From the NCBI RefSeq assembly GCF_900174585.1, contig NZ_FWPT01000001.1, positions 310,001-374,000 on the forward strand: a stretch of DNA of 64,000 nt, given 5' to 3'. Below the pieces are notes generated by a model. The model was not told the origin of the DNA. It saw only the letters and a program-made list of their open reading frames with translations, and searched no databases. The stretch's first letter is position 1; each line of letters opens with the position of its first letter. This document shows, piece by piece, positions 28,723-36,867 of the stretch. The stretch comes from Parendozoicomonas haliclonae (GTDB taxonomy: Bacteria > Pseudomonadota > Gammaproteobacteria > Pseudomonadales > Endozoicomonadaceae). Both the position numbers and the translations under genes were made by a program.

Positions 28723-31070
28723 TGGCTTCAAAGAGCCGGCTGTTTGGAACGGTACTTTCAGCCAGTGGCACTTCCCGGGATGGTTACATCAATGGCCTGC
28801 GGGAAGCGAACGACAGCTTTCTTCAGAACCTGATTCGGCATACCCGATGCTTCCAGCGTTTTCATCTTTTTACCGTCGAGACGGATATTCGCTCTTCACA
28901 ACTGTATTGGCTTAATTGGTTGTATCAAAACGGGCTTAGTGACCGCCGGGAAATTATTGTGTTTCCCATTACCTATATGGCTGCCAGCCTTTCCTCAGAT
29001 GACTATGACCTGTTCTATAGCGGCGATCCTTATATCGGGCAGCTGCTTGAGCTGCGCGCCGCTTTCGCCTCATCCCCCTGGCCGATCTGGGGGCGTTGCC
29101 ATTCCTTAAGTCAGGATATCACTCTGGGCGCTTGGCGTAGTCTTCTCCATGCGGAGTCCCGCAGCGGCGATGCATTGCTGAGCAGCAGTCAGGCCTCCGG
29201 GCAGGCTTTGAATAACTTGCTGGCAGAAGCTGGAAAGCGAGATAACAAGAGCTTTGCTGGGGATATTCTGACTTTGCCTTTGGGTGTGAGTGATATGTCC
29301 TGCGATATTTCTGCTCAGGAAGCGAGGCAATCTCTTGGTATCCCGGAGCAGGGGCTGGCCATCTTATGTCTGGGGCGATTGTCACCGTTGGATAAGTCAG
29401 ACCTTCATCCGTTGTTGGTGGCACTGGCCGAAGTGGCTGATGAAACCGATGCGCAGGATTGGTATTTGTATATTGTTGGTCAGGCTGCGGATGACGATGA
29501 TTATATCCAGTCACTGGTTCAGTATGCTGTGCAGCTTGGTCTTGAGAACCGTATTTATTTTAAATTTGATCTGCAGCCGCAGCATAAGCAGTTGGCCTTT
29601 GCGGCGAGTGATACTTTTGTTTCCCTTGCGGACTCGGTACAGGAAAGCTTTGGTATTGCTCCTGTAGAAGCGATGTCTGCAGGCTTGCCGGTTATTCTTT
29701 CCGACTGGGATGGCTATCGGGAATTAATCGAGGATGGTCAGGAAGGTTTTCTGATTCCCACGCTATGGGGCGATACTGATGGTCTGGCTGTGCCTCATGC
29801 CTACTTCTCGCCAATGCAGTCCGGCTTTGTTCAGGCGCAATCTGTTGCTGTTGATATTGAGGCCTTAAAGACAGCACTTATCGGCTTGTTAACGAATGTC
29901 ACACTTCGCAAGAACTGCGGAAAGAAAGCGCAAAAGCGATACTCGAAATCCTATCAGTGGTCTTTGGTAATAGATGCGTTTGATAAGGTCTTTGAAACTC
30001 AAAGTCTAAAAACGCCATTGGAATGTGTTCCTTCCGGTCAGATGCACGCTCTTCACCCCAATCGTATTTTTTCCGGCTATGGCAGTGATTCTCTGGCTGA
30101 AAACAGGCAGCTGCAAACGACAATGTTGGGGCGCCAGGTTTTAACTGGCCGGTTTTATCCGGTGGATTACCATAGTCTGCGACAGACTTTGCCGGTTGAG
30201 TCTTTGGAGGAGCTTCTGAAGGTTTGCCGGGTAAGGCAGAGTGTGGGTGAAATTAGAGAGATATTACCTCTGGCCAGAGCGCAGGCGGACTTCCTAATGC
30301 TATGGGCAACTAAGCATGGCCTGCTACATTGCGAATACATAGAAGAGGTTGGTGAGCAGAAAATATTTCAGATTGAGGAGTATGAAGAACCTTCATCTTC
30401 CAATTTGCCACCAATAAAAAATCCGGGCATTGAAACGGCTCAGCTTTTACTGGCAGGCATCTCAGATCGTTCGTTTGATTTGATAGATGGTGAGGCGCCA
30501 TGCTTCCAAGCTGAAATTTTAATGTGTTTAGCCAGGGAGTTATCAGGGGAAGATCTCCCAACCAGTTTTGCATCCTCCAGTCTTGGCTTATGTATCAGTG
30601 ATCACTTTTTGGAAAGACTTCATAGTGTTGAGATAGACAGAATCTGCACGGAGTTTGCCGAAGAGTTGGAGCGAACCTTTCAGTCTCCAGAGGCTTGGCA
30701 TAGAGAGCTGAAACAACGATTAGCCAAACCACTTCCCTATGATCCTCTATCCCGGGATATCACCCAAAGTGTTTTTCAATCGTTGGGCGGACTGAGTGTT
30801 GTGAATCTGGATACGGAATTAGAGAAGCAGGCGTGGCGGGAGCTCAGGCTATCCGGGGAAGACTATCAGGATAGAAAACTGATTAAGGCCGTAGCCGCGA
30901 GCTGGGGCAAGGGCGAGCATTATCAAACTCAGCGAAAGGTTGATAAGTCTGTTGTACAGGCGGTGGATAAGTTAAAAGAGTTATTCACATCTGGAAGGGC
31001 TGAGAAGCCGGCGGTATGGCTGACGGCTCTCTATCGGGAGTGGCTAACCGAGAAGCTCATGCAGAGCTGA
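28722..31070 (+). CDS. GT4-family glycosyltransferase, candidate T3SS effector
   Basis: A 782-residue protein. Residues 1-430 form a GT-B glycosyltransferase of the GT4 type: the C-lobe has L-G-R-L-S-P-L-D-K (R219, K225), the E-x7-E motif E308-S-F-G-I-A-P-V-E316, and A-G-L-P-V-I-L-S-D, so the donor site looks intact. Residues of about 440-782 are a second, mostly helical region that I do not recognise. There is no signal peptide or transmembrane segment. The gene is translationally coupled to a CesT-like chaperone and converges with sctDEFG. An effector that glycosylates a host target is the favoured reading, but an intracellular bacterial glycosyltransferase cannot be excluded. A TTG at 28719 is an alternative start. 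Confidence 0.7.
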   Translation: MASKSRLFGTVLSASGTSRDGYINGLREANDSFLQNLIRHTRCFQRFHLFTVETDIRSSQLYWLNWLYQNGLSDRREIIVFPITYMAASLSSDDYDLFYSGDPYIGQLLELRAAFASSPWPIWGRCHSLSQDITLGAWRSLLHAESRSGDALLSSSQASGQALNNLLAEAGKRDNKSFAGDILTLPLGVSDMSCDISAQEARQSLGIPEQGLAILCLGRLSPLDKSDLHPLLVALAEVADETDAQDWYLYIVGQAADDDDYIQSLVQYAVQLGLENRIYFKFDLQPQHKQLAFAASDTFVSLADSVQESFGIAPVEAMSAGLPVILSDWDGYRELIEDGQEGFLIPTLWGDTDGLAVPHAYFSPMQSGFVQAQSVAVDIEALKTALIGLLTNVTLRKNCGKKAQKRYSKSYQWSLVIDAFDKVFETQSLKTPLECVPSGQMHALHPNRIFSGYGSDSLAENRQLQTTMLGRQVLTGRFYPVDYHSLRQTLPVESLEELLKVCRVRQSVGEIREILPLARAQADFLMLWATKHGLLHCEYIEEVGEQKIFQIEEYEEPSSSNLPPIKNPGIETAQLLLAGISDRSFDLIDGEAPCFQAEILMCLARELSGEDLPTSFASSSLGLCISDHFLERLHSVEIDRICTEFAEELERTFQSPEAWHRELKQRLAKPLPYDPLSRDITQSVFQSLGGLSVVNLDTELEKQAWRELRLSGEDYQDRKLIKAVAASWGKGEHYQTQRKVDKSVVQAVDKLKELFTSGRAEKPAVWLTALYREWLTEKLMQS

Positions 31071-31081
31071 ACTTATATAGT

Positions 31082-31486
31082 TTAGTGAAGTCCGGATGAG
31101 GACTTCTTGGAGGCCTGCTCTTTCAATTCAACCAACAGATTGGATGCCAGACTGGCAGCTAAAGAGTCATCGCTGTCGGTCAGGCCGTTGAGGTAACGTT
31201 CACACTCACTGTTTCTGCCCAGCATCATCAAAGCCATACCGATAAATGCTTTGACCGTCGGATTTTCCGGCTCCAGCTTCAGAGCTTTCTTCTCCAGCGT
31301 ATCCAGAGCTTCCTGATGACGGTTCATATTCATACTGTTCAGGGCGTTGCCAATATGGGGCAGTACGCTGTCAGGACGCGCCTGTTCAATCGCCTTGAAC
31401 ATGCTTTGAGCCTGAGGTGAGAAACCGCCGCTGGTGGCCATAAAGCCGATGTCGGCAAGGAGTCTGAGAGTGTCTGCGCTAACCAT
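31082..31486 (-). CDS. sctG: T3SS needle chaperone SctG (YscG/CdsG-like)
   Basis: A 134-residue protein with TPR-like helix pairs (A-L-D-T-L-E-K-K-A-L-K-L-E-P-E-N-P-T). It matches YscG/PscG in size, fold pattern and position after the needle gene. In Yersinia and Pseudomonas the SctE-SctG pair holds the needle subunit SctF monomeric in the cytoplasm. It is last in the D-E-F-G run and nearly abuts the glycosyltransferase end at 31070. No terminator was found between the two. Confidence 0.8.
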   Translation of the reverse strand: MVSADTLRLLADIGFMATSGGFSPQAQSMFKAIEQARPDSVLPHIGNALNSMNMNRHQEALDTLEKKALKLEPENPTVKAFIGMALMMLGRNSECERYLNGLTDSDDSLAASLASNLLVELKEQASKKSSSGLH

Positions 31487-31533
31487 AATGGTGTTTCCTG
31501 AATCAGTTGCGTTATCTGGTTATCAAGTCAGGA

Positions 31534-31782
31534 TCAGTTGATCTTCTGGATAATGCCCTGGGCTGTATCTTTTATGGACTTGATGACACCACTCTCCAGG
31601 CTGTACATCATGGTGAGCTTATTCATTTCCTGCTGGAAAGCGATAAGGTCAGCCATATTACTGGGATCAAGGGAGTCCATTCGGGTTTTAACTGTGCTCT
31701 CAAAATCGTTCAGTTTTTCATTCAACCGCTGAGTAGTTGAATCAAAACTAAGATTTGGCGTTGAGCTTAAATTGTCACTCAT
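31534..31782 (-). CDS. sctF: T3SS needle subunit SctF (YscF-like)
   Basis: An 82-residue protein of needle-subunit length: polar N-terminus, first helix (T-Q-R-L-N-E-K-L-N-D-F), the turn D-P-S-N-M-A-D-L, and a second helix ending in V-I-K-S-I-K-D-T-A-Q-G-I-I-Q-K-I-N. The S-I-K-D and terminal I-x-x-K-I pattern are typical of needle proteins. Many copies form the hollow extracellular needle. AAGGA precedes the start. Its chaperone genes flank it. Confidence 0.85.
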   Translation of the reverse strand: MSDNLSSTPNLSFDSTTQRLNEKLNDFESTVKTRMDSLDPSNMADLIAFQQEMNKLTMMYSLESGVIKSIKDTAQGIIQKIN

Positions 31783-31819
31783 AATTCAAAGTCCTTTTCA
31801 GCAGCCCAAGGGACTGCGG

Positions 31820-32071
31820 CTAGTGAGTCTTTTTATTATCGTGATGTTTATGCCAGGTGAGCTCTACAACCTTGATGGCATCATCAATCGCGTCAATTAA
31901 GGCATCAGCGCAGGCAAATTCATCCGGAGCCAGACCGCTGTTACGCTTTTTTCTGACGGTATCCAGATCCTGATTCAATTGCGCCAGAAGCTGTTGCTTG
32001 TGCTTACCATCTTTGTCGGTCGACAGGCGATCTTCCGTGACTGACAGCGAAACAAAATCATTGTCCGCCAT
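31820..32071 (-). CDS. sctE: T3SS needle co-chaperone SctE (YscE/CdsE-like)
   Basis: An 83-residue, highly charged, helical protein. The size, the two-helix pattern and the location between sctD and sctF match YscE, which works with YscG on the needle subunit. Sequence conservation in this family is low, so position is the main support. The ATG at 32071, inside the end of sctD, has a GGAGGGAG ribosome site; an upstream ATG at 32086 would add five residues. Confidence 0.75.
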   Translation of the reverse strand: MADNDFVSLSVTEDRLSTDKDGKHKQQLLAQLNQDLDTVRKKRNSGLAPDEFACADALIDAIDDAIKVVELTWHKHHDNKKTH

Positions 32072-33557
32072 GGCTCCCTCCTCCAATAAAATACTTGATC
32101 CGTTCCTGACCGAGACGCAGGGTCAGATATTCAAGGTTGATACCTTCCAGTATATAACCGTTTTTAAGCTTTGCTCCGCGCAGATATTTCTCGCCATTAT
32201 CGAGAATCACATAAGGTATGCGGCCAAGGCTCACACTTTTGATCTTCAAGAGTGGCTGCATGGTGGCAAGATCGGTTGCAGGCAGCGTGACATCAATCAC
32301 CAGTTCAGGGCGCTTGTACTTCTCCCGGAAGTCCTGAACTACCTCTTTCAGATAGTATCCCTGTGAGGCATCGGCCAGTCGGCCCTTGAGTACAACCTTG
32401 CCGGGTGTTTCCATTAATCGGATTAGCTGATTCAGGTTCTTTTCCTTAAGCATGGTGCGTAAGGCTTTCAGGCGAGTAGCCTGATATTGAACCTGATCGA
32501 CAATAGAGATCAGGCCGTGAACTTCCTGTTGCAGCACATCACGGATACGGCTGACCTCTTTGGGATTAGAGGCATAGCCGCTGAGCACCAGTGAGCCGGG
32601 CGTTGTATCTAGCTCGATATTCATCTGCTTGAAATCATACTGATCCAGTACCGACGCGGCTGTGGCTCGCATCTCGTTCATAACTACGGCCTGGAAGTTA
32701 TAAGGCACCTGAGCGGTATTTAGAGCCTGCTGCAGATTGTTCTTCATAATATTGTCTGCCACATACCCGGAGATAAGCACCGAACCGTCAGGCAGTTTCT
32801 TCAGGCGCAGATCAGAAAAATTCATCTGGGTAATAATCTGCTCGGCTTTCTGAGCTGGGGTGATGTTATCGAGTGCCGTCTGCTCCGGGTCGGTCATGGC
32901 CCAGAGCCAGGCAAAGCCCCCAATCAGAAAGGACATAAACAGCCCAAGCGCCGATCCACCAACAATAAAGGGGTGATTCCTGCACCAGCCGAGCAGATCA
33001 AACTTCTGACCGGCAAAGCGGCTTAGAAAGCGATCGATGGCTGAAGGAGATGATTCTGTTTCGGTCGCGAGATCATTATCAAGGTTTTGTAGCTGGGCCA
33101 GCTCGTCCTCATCCACTTGATCATCCACTATGGGAATAGCAGGATCGGGAGCAACTTCAGTCGGAGCCGGTGCAGGCTGGACTGGTTGTGGCTGCGGCAT
33201 TGCCGGTTGAGGGGCGGCTGTTGGTGGACCGCCGAGGTTAAGCTCTGGCCAGGGCTGGCCAATAACGCCAACAGCAAAGTAGAGGCTGCCGGCCATCGCA
33301 ACCGTATGCGAAGGCAGGCTGAAAGTATCTGGTTGAGGTTGCCCGGAAATGGTGATGCTCTGGCCATGGGCGAGGTTTGTGACCTGCACGCCTTCGGCAC
33401 CGACCAGAAGCTCCAGCTGGCGTTCGGCCAGAGTTTCATCGGTCAGTACAAGGTCACACTCTTCATGCCGGCCAAGAATCCAGGTGCCGGGATCAAGTGT
33501 GATTTCCGCCCCTACATGGGGGCCGGACAAAATTTTAAGGGCCCAGACATCTGCCAT
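32058..33557 (-). CDS. sctD: T3SS inner-membrane ring protein SctD (YscD/CdsD-like)
   Basis: A 499-residue protein: cytoplasmic FHA domain (about 5-100, with G-R-H-E-E-C-D-L-V-L), a long proline/glutamine-rich linker (about 108-150), one transmembrane helix (about 195-217) and periplasmic ring-building repeats (about 235-480, e.g. S-V-L-I-S-G-Y-V-A-D). This is the architecture of YscD and chlamydial CdsD, which form the outer part of the inner-membrane ring of the injectisome. It is first in the sctDEFG run and overlaps sctE. No secretin, export apparatus or ATPase gene lies nearby. Confidence 0.88.
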   Translation of the reverse strand: MADVWALKILSGPHVGAEITLDPGTWILGRHEECDLVLTDETLAERQLELLVGAEGVQVTNLAHGQSITISGQPQPDTFSLPSHTVAMAGSLYFAVGVIGQPWPELNLGGPPTAAPQPAMPQPQPVQPAPAPTEVAPDPAIPIVDDQVDEDELAQLQNLDNDLATETESSPSAIDRFLSRFAGQKFDLLGWCRNHPFIVGGSALGLFMSFLIGGFAWLWAMTDPEQTALDNITPAQKAEQIITQMNFSDLRLKKLPDGSVLISGYVADNIMKNNLQQALNTAQVPYNFQAVVMNEMRATAASVLDQYDFKQMNIELDTTPGSLVLSGYASNPKEVSRIRDVLQQEVHGLISIVDQVQYQATRLKALRTMLKEKNLNQLIRLMETPGKVVLKGRLADASQGYYLKEVVQDFREKYKRPELVIDVTLPATDLATMQPLLKIKSVSLGRIPYVILDNGEKYLRGAKLKNGYILEGINLEYLTLRLGQERIKYFIGGGSHGGQ

Positions 33558-33710
33558 CGTCGTTATCCGTAACGTGCTGAAATGGCGACTTAATTAAAGT
33601 ATCGGCGGCATCCTGCGGCGATCCAAAGCCTTCATGGAAATAGATATTCCCTGATTAAGAAAGGTTATGTGAGAGATCTGGATATTTCCACTGGGAATAA
33701 GTAGAGGAAA

Positions 33711-33731
33711 TAAAAGAGCCCCTTGCGGGGC
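33711..33731 (-). terminator. Terminator after the FATP-like gene
   Basis: On the minus strand GCCCC and GGGGC pair around a four-base loop, followed by TCTTTTATTT. It ends the fatty-acid operon that reads leftward and insulates sctD. Confidence 0.75.
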
Positions 33732-33736
33732 ATCTT

Positions 33737-35587
33737 TCAAAGGCGGATCTGTTGGCTGTTGATCTGGGTGAGCAGATCGTGGGTCAGAGGCTGATAACGG
33801 GCCTCTTCCGGCAGAAGTGTGAGTATCGGTTCCTTAACGGCATCCACATCAAACGACTCCTTTTTCAGCTCCACCTTCTGGTACTTAAAGGTTGAAGTCA
33901 TCTTCTGCTGTTCACGAATACGAATAAAAAGTGGCACGGCATACACGGGCAGTTCATTGCGCAGATAGCTGGTGAGATCCTGCAGAGAAAGCTCGGCAAT
34001 GGTGCAGTCGAGAGTCAGCGCAGCCATGCCGGCTTTGCCATCGGCTCCCGGTACATCGACACCATAAACCACAGCCTGCTCAATACCGGGATAGCGGTTA
34101 ATAATGCTTTCCACTTCTGCTGTGGCCACGTTTTCCCCTTTCCAGCGGAAGGTATCGCCTAGACGGTCAGCAAAGGCAATATGCATAAAGCCCTGTTTGA
34201 TGACCAGATCGCCGGTATTGATATAGCTGTCGCCATTTTTAAACACATTGCGCAGCAGCTTACCTTCGGTCGCATCATTGGATGTGTAGCCATCGAACGG
34301 ACTTTTATCGGTCACCTTGGCCAGCAACAGGCCGGTTTCTCCTGTGCTGACTTTCTGCATGCGTCCACGTTTATCCAGCACCGGCTTATCTGTTTCCACA
34401 TCCCATTTAACAATGGCGTGAGGAAGAGGGCAGCAGCCGGCAGTGCAATCCAGATTCAGAGCATTGGTGAAAACCAGATTGACCTCACTGGCGCCATAGA
34501 ACTCGTTGATATGGGGAATACCAAAACGCTCTTTGAAGGGCATCCAGATATCCGGGCGCAGACCGTTGCCAAGAATCACCCGCAGGGAGTTATTGGCATC
34601 ATCCGGTTGAGCTGGCTGGTTGTAGAGGTAGCGGCACAGCTCTCCGATATAACAGAAGGCTGTGACCTTGTGTTTGCGAATATCATCCCAGAAGCGTGTG
34701 GCACTGAACTTTCTGGCAATCACCATCTGCGCTCCGTTGCCCAACACTGCCGAGAGCGTCAGGCTCAGAGCATTGTTGTGATAGAGCGGCAACGCGCAGT
34801 AGAAGACATCGTCTTTACGGATATACATGGATGCCATACCGATACCGCCCATTGCTTTGAACCAGCGATAGTGGCTCATAATCGAGGCTTTGGGCATGCC
34901 GGTGGTGCCAGAGGTGAACACATAAAAGGCCGGCTGGTGGAGGCAGACTTCACGGGTCGCAGCGAGGTTATTATCAGGCTGCGTTTCTGCATGCTTGAAG
35001 AGGTCACGGTAACCGGTTGGCGTTGGCTGTCTGGAGTTATCTGGGATATACCAAAGGTTATCGCCAAGCTGTTCAGGCAGCTTATTGCGAATCGGCTCAA
35101 GGGCGGAAACCAGTTCTTCACCAACAACAACCAGCTTCGGGTTGGTGATATTAATACTGTGCAGAAGCACATCCTGACGCTGGCTGGTATTCAGCATGGT
35201 CGCTACCGCGCCCAGCTTTAGAGCGGCCAGAGAGGCCAGCATCAGCTCACAACGGTTTTCCAGAAACAGTGCGACCACGTCACCACTGCCGACGCCCTGT
35301 TGCTGTAAAAGGTGGGCCAGTCTGTTTACGGTTGAGTTGGCCTGGTGATAACTGAGCTGTTGCGTGTCATCAACCAGAAAAGGGCTATCCGGATAGCGTT
35401 GAGCCTGCTGTTCCAGCAACCGGCCGATCGATTTTTTCTGGCTGGGCTTGACGCTCAAGAGGTTATACAAACCTTTGGCGATTTTCGGGATGTTGGGCAC
35501 GATCGCGGGCTGGGAACGGATAATATTCCACAAATTAACCAGCCGTGGTGGGCGATGTTCGACACTTGTTATTGTTGTTTTTGTCAT
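33737..35587 (-). CDS. FATP-type long/very-long-chain acyl-CoA synthetase
   Basis: A 616-residue member of the adenylate-forming family that activates fatty acids with ATP and CoA. The AMP-binding motif is Y-V-F-T-S-G-T-T-G-M-P-K-A-S; Y-G-A-S-E and Y-I-N-T-G-D-L are present, and the R-W-K-G-E-N-V-A-T stretch is of the FATP (SLC27-like) subgroup rather than classical FadD. It is the last gene of a leftward operon with two acyl-CoA dehydrogenases. The substrate is not predictable from sequence. Confidence 0.88.
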   Translation of the reverse strand: MTKTTITSVEHRPPRLVNLWNIIRSQPAIVPNIPKIAKGLYNLLSVKPSQKKSIGRLLEQQAQRYPDSPFLVDDTQQLSYHQANSTVNRLAHLLQQQGVGSGDVVALFLENRCELMLASLAALKLGAVATMLNTSQRQDVLLHSINITNPKLVVVGEELVSALEPIRNKLPEQLGDNLWYIPDNSRQPTPTGYRDLFKHAETQPDNNLAATREVCLHQPAFYVFTSGTTGMPKASIMSHYRWFKAMGGIGMASMYIRKDDVFYCALPLYHNNALSLTLSAVLGNGAQMVIARKFSATRFWDDIRKHKVTAFCYIGELCRYLYNQPAQPDDANNSLRVILGNGLRPDIWMPFKERFGIPHINEFYGASEVNLVFTNALNLDCTAGCCPLPHAIVKWDVETDKPVLDKRGRMQKVSTGETGLLLAKVTDKSPFDGYTSNDATEGKLLRNVFKNGDSYINTGDLVIKQGFMHIAFADRLGDTFRWKGENVATAEVESIINRYPGIEQAVVYGVDVPGADGKAGMAALTLDCTIAELSLQDLTSYLRNELPVYAVPLFIRIREQQKMTSTFKYQKVELKKESFDVDAVKEPILTLLPEEARYQPLTHDLLTQINSQQIRL

Positions 35588-35650
35588 AGCTATGCCCTTG
35601 TGAGAGATTTAGGCCTTTGGAACTCTTATCAATACGTCGGAGAGAGTCCG

Positions 35651-36844
35651 TTACTTCAATTCAGAAGATGATTTGCCCAGTATTCGACGAGCGATAATCA
35701 GTTTCTGTATCTGTTGCGTCCCTTCAAAAATATCCAGAATTTTCGAGTCACGAGCCCACTTTTCCAGCAACTCATCTTCGAGATAGCCAGCCGGACCGCA
35801 CAGTCGCGTGCACTCAAGAGTAATATGATTGGCAACCCGTCCGGCCTTCGCTTTCGCCATAGAGGCTTCTTTCGAGTTCGGCTGACCGTTATCTGCCATC
35901 CAAGCGGCTTTCAGAGTTAGCAGTCTAGCGGCTTCCAGGTCGGCTTCCATTTCCAGCAGGCTGGCTTCCAGTGCGGTTAGATCCTGATCCGACTTGGTGT
36001 AGTTCAAGCCTTTGTTCAGTAACAGCTCTTGGGTTCGTTCCAGCGATGCGCGGGCAACACCTATGGCCATGGCAGCTACCACCGGGCGTGTGTTGTCGAA
36101 GGTCTGCATCACACCGCCAAAGCCTTTTTTGGTATCTACTTCGGGATTACCCAGCAGATTGGCTTTGGGAACGCGACAGTTGGTAAAGGTGATGGCGGCG
36201 GTATCCGAAGCCTTGATGCCCAGCTTCTTCTCAAGCCGTACAACTTCCATCCCCGGAGTGCCTTTTTCCACGACAAAAGACTTTATCGCAGCACGACCGA
36301 TATTCGGGTTGAGTGATGCCCAGACAACAACCGCCTCAGCGCGCTCGCCACTGGTTACATAGATCTTTTCACCATTGATGATGTAGTCATCACCATCAGC
36401 AATAGCCGTGGTGCGTATGGCCGCTGAGTCCGAACCGGCTTCCGGCTCGGTAATTGCCATCGCTGCCCACTTATGACCAAACCGCTGGAGTTGTTCATCA
36501 TTGGCAACGGCAGCGATAGCGGAGTTGCCCAAACCTTGCCGTGGCAGGCTTAAAGCCAGACCAGTGTCGCCCCAGCAGAGTTCAATCAAGCCAAGCACCG
36601 TGGACATATTGGTGCCATTACGAACACCTTCTGAATGCTTCTGCTGGCTCAGCTTGCCTGAACCCGCAATGCCGCCGGTGGCATCGTTCATGGCATCCAG
36701 AAGAGCTGCGAGCATATCCAGCTCAACGGGATAGTCGTGTTCAGCCCGATCGTATTTTCGGGAGATAGGGCGGAAAACCTGCCTTGCGACTTGATGCGCC
36801 TGACCGACCAGCCCTTTGAATTTTCCGGGAATTTCAAGATACAT
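35651..36844 (-). CDS. Acyl-CoA dehydrogenase, canonical
   Basis: A 397-residue FAD enzyme that introduces the alpha-beta double bond of acyl-CoA. Signatures A-I-T-E-P-E-A-G-S-D-S-A and the C-terminal I-L-D-I-F-E-G-T-Q-Q-I-Q are present; the glutamate of E-G-T is the usual catalytic base. Length matches short/medium-chain family members. It lies 23 bases downstream of another dehydrogenase gene that lacks this glutamate, so the two may form one heteromeric enzyme. Confidence 0.92.
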   Translation of the reverse strand: MYLEIPGKFKGLVGQAHQVARQVFRPISRKYDRAEHDYPVELDMLAALLDAMNDATGGIAGSGKLSQQKHSEGVRNGTNMSTVLGLIELCWGDTGLALSLPRQGLGNSAIAAVANDEQLQRFGHKWAAMAITEPEAGSDSAAIRTTAIADGDDYIINGEKIYVTSGERAEAVVVWASLNPNIGRAAIKSFVVEKGTPGMEVVRLEKKLGIKASDTAAITFTNCRVPKANLLGNPEVDTKKGFGGVMQTFDNTRPVVAAMAIGVARASLERTQELLLNKGLNYTKSDQDLTALEASLLEMEADLEAARLLTLKAAWMADNGQPNSKEASMAKAKAGRVANHITLECTRLCGPAGYLEDELLEKWARDSKILDIFEGTQQIQKLIIARRILGKSSSELK

Positions 36845-36867
36845 AAAATTTCCTCTTTGAATTCTCG

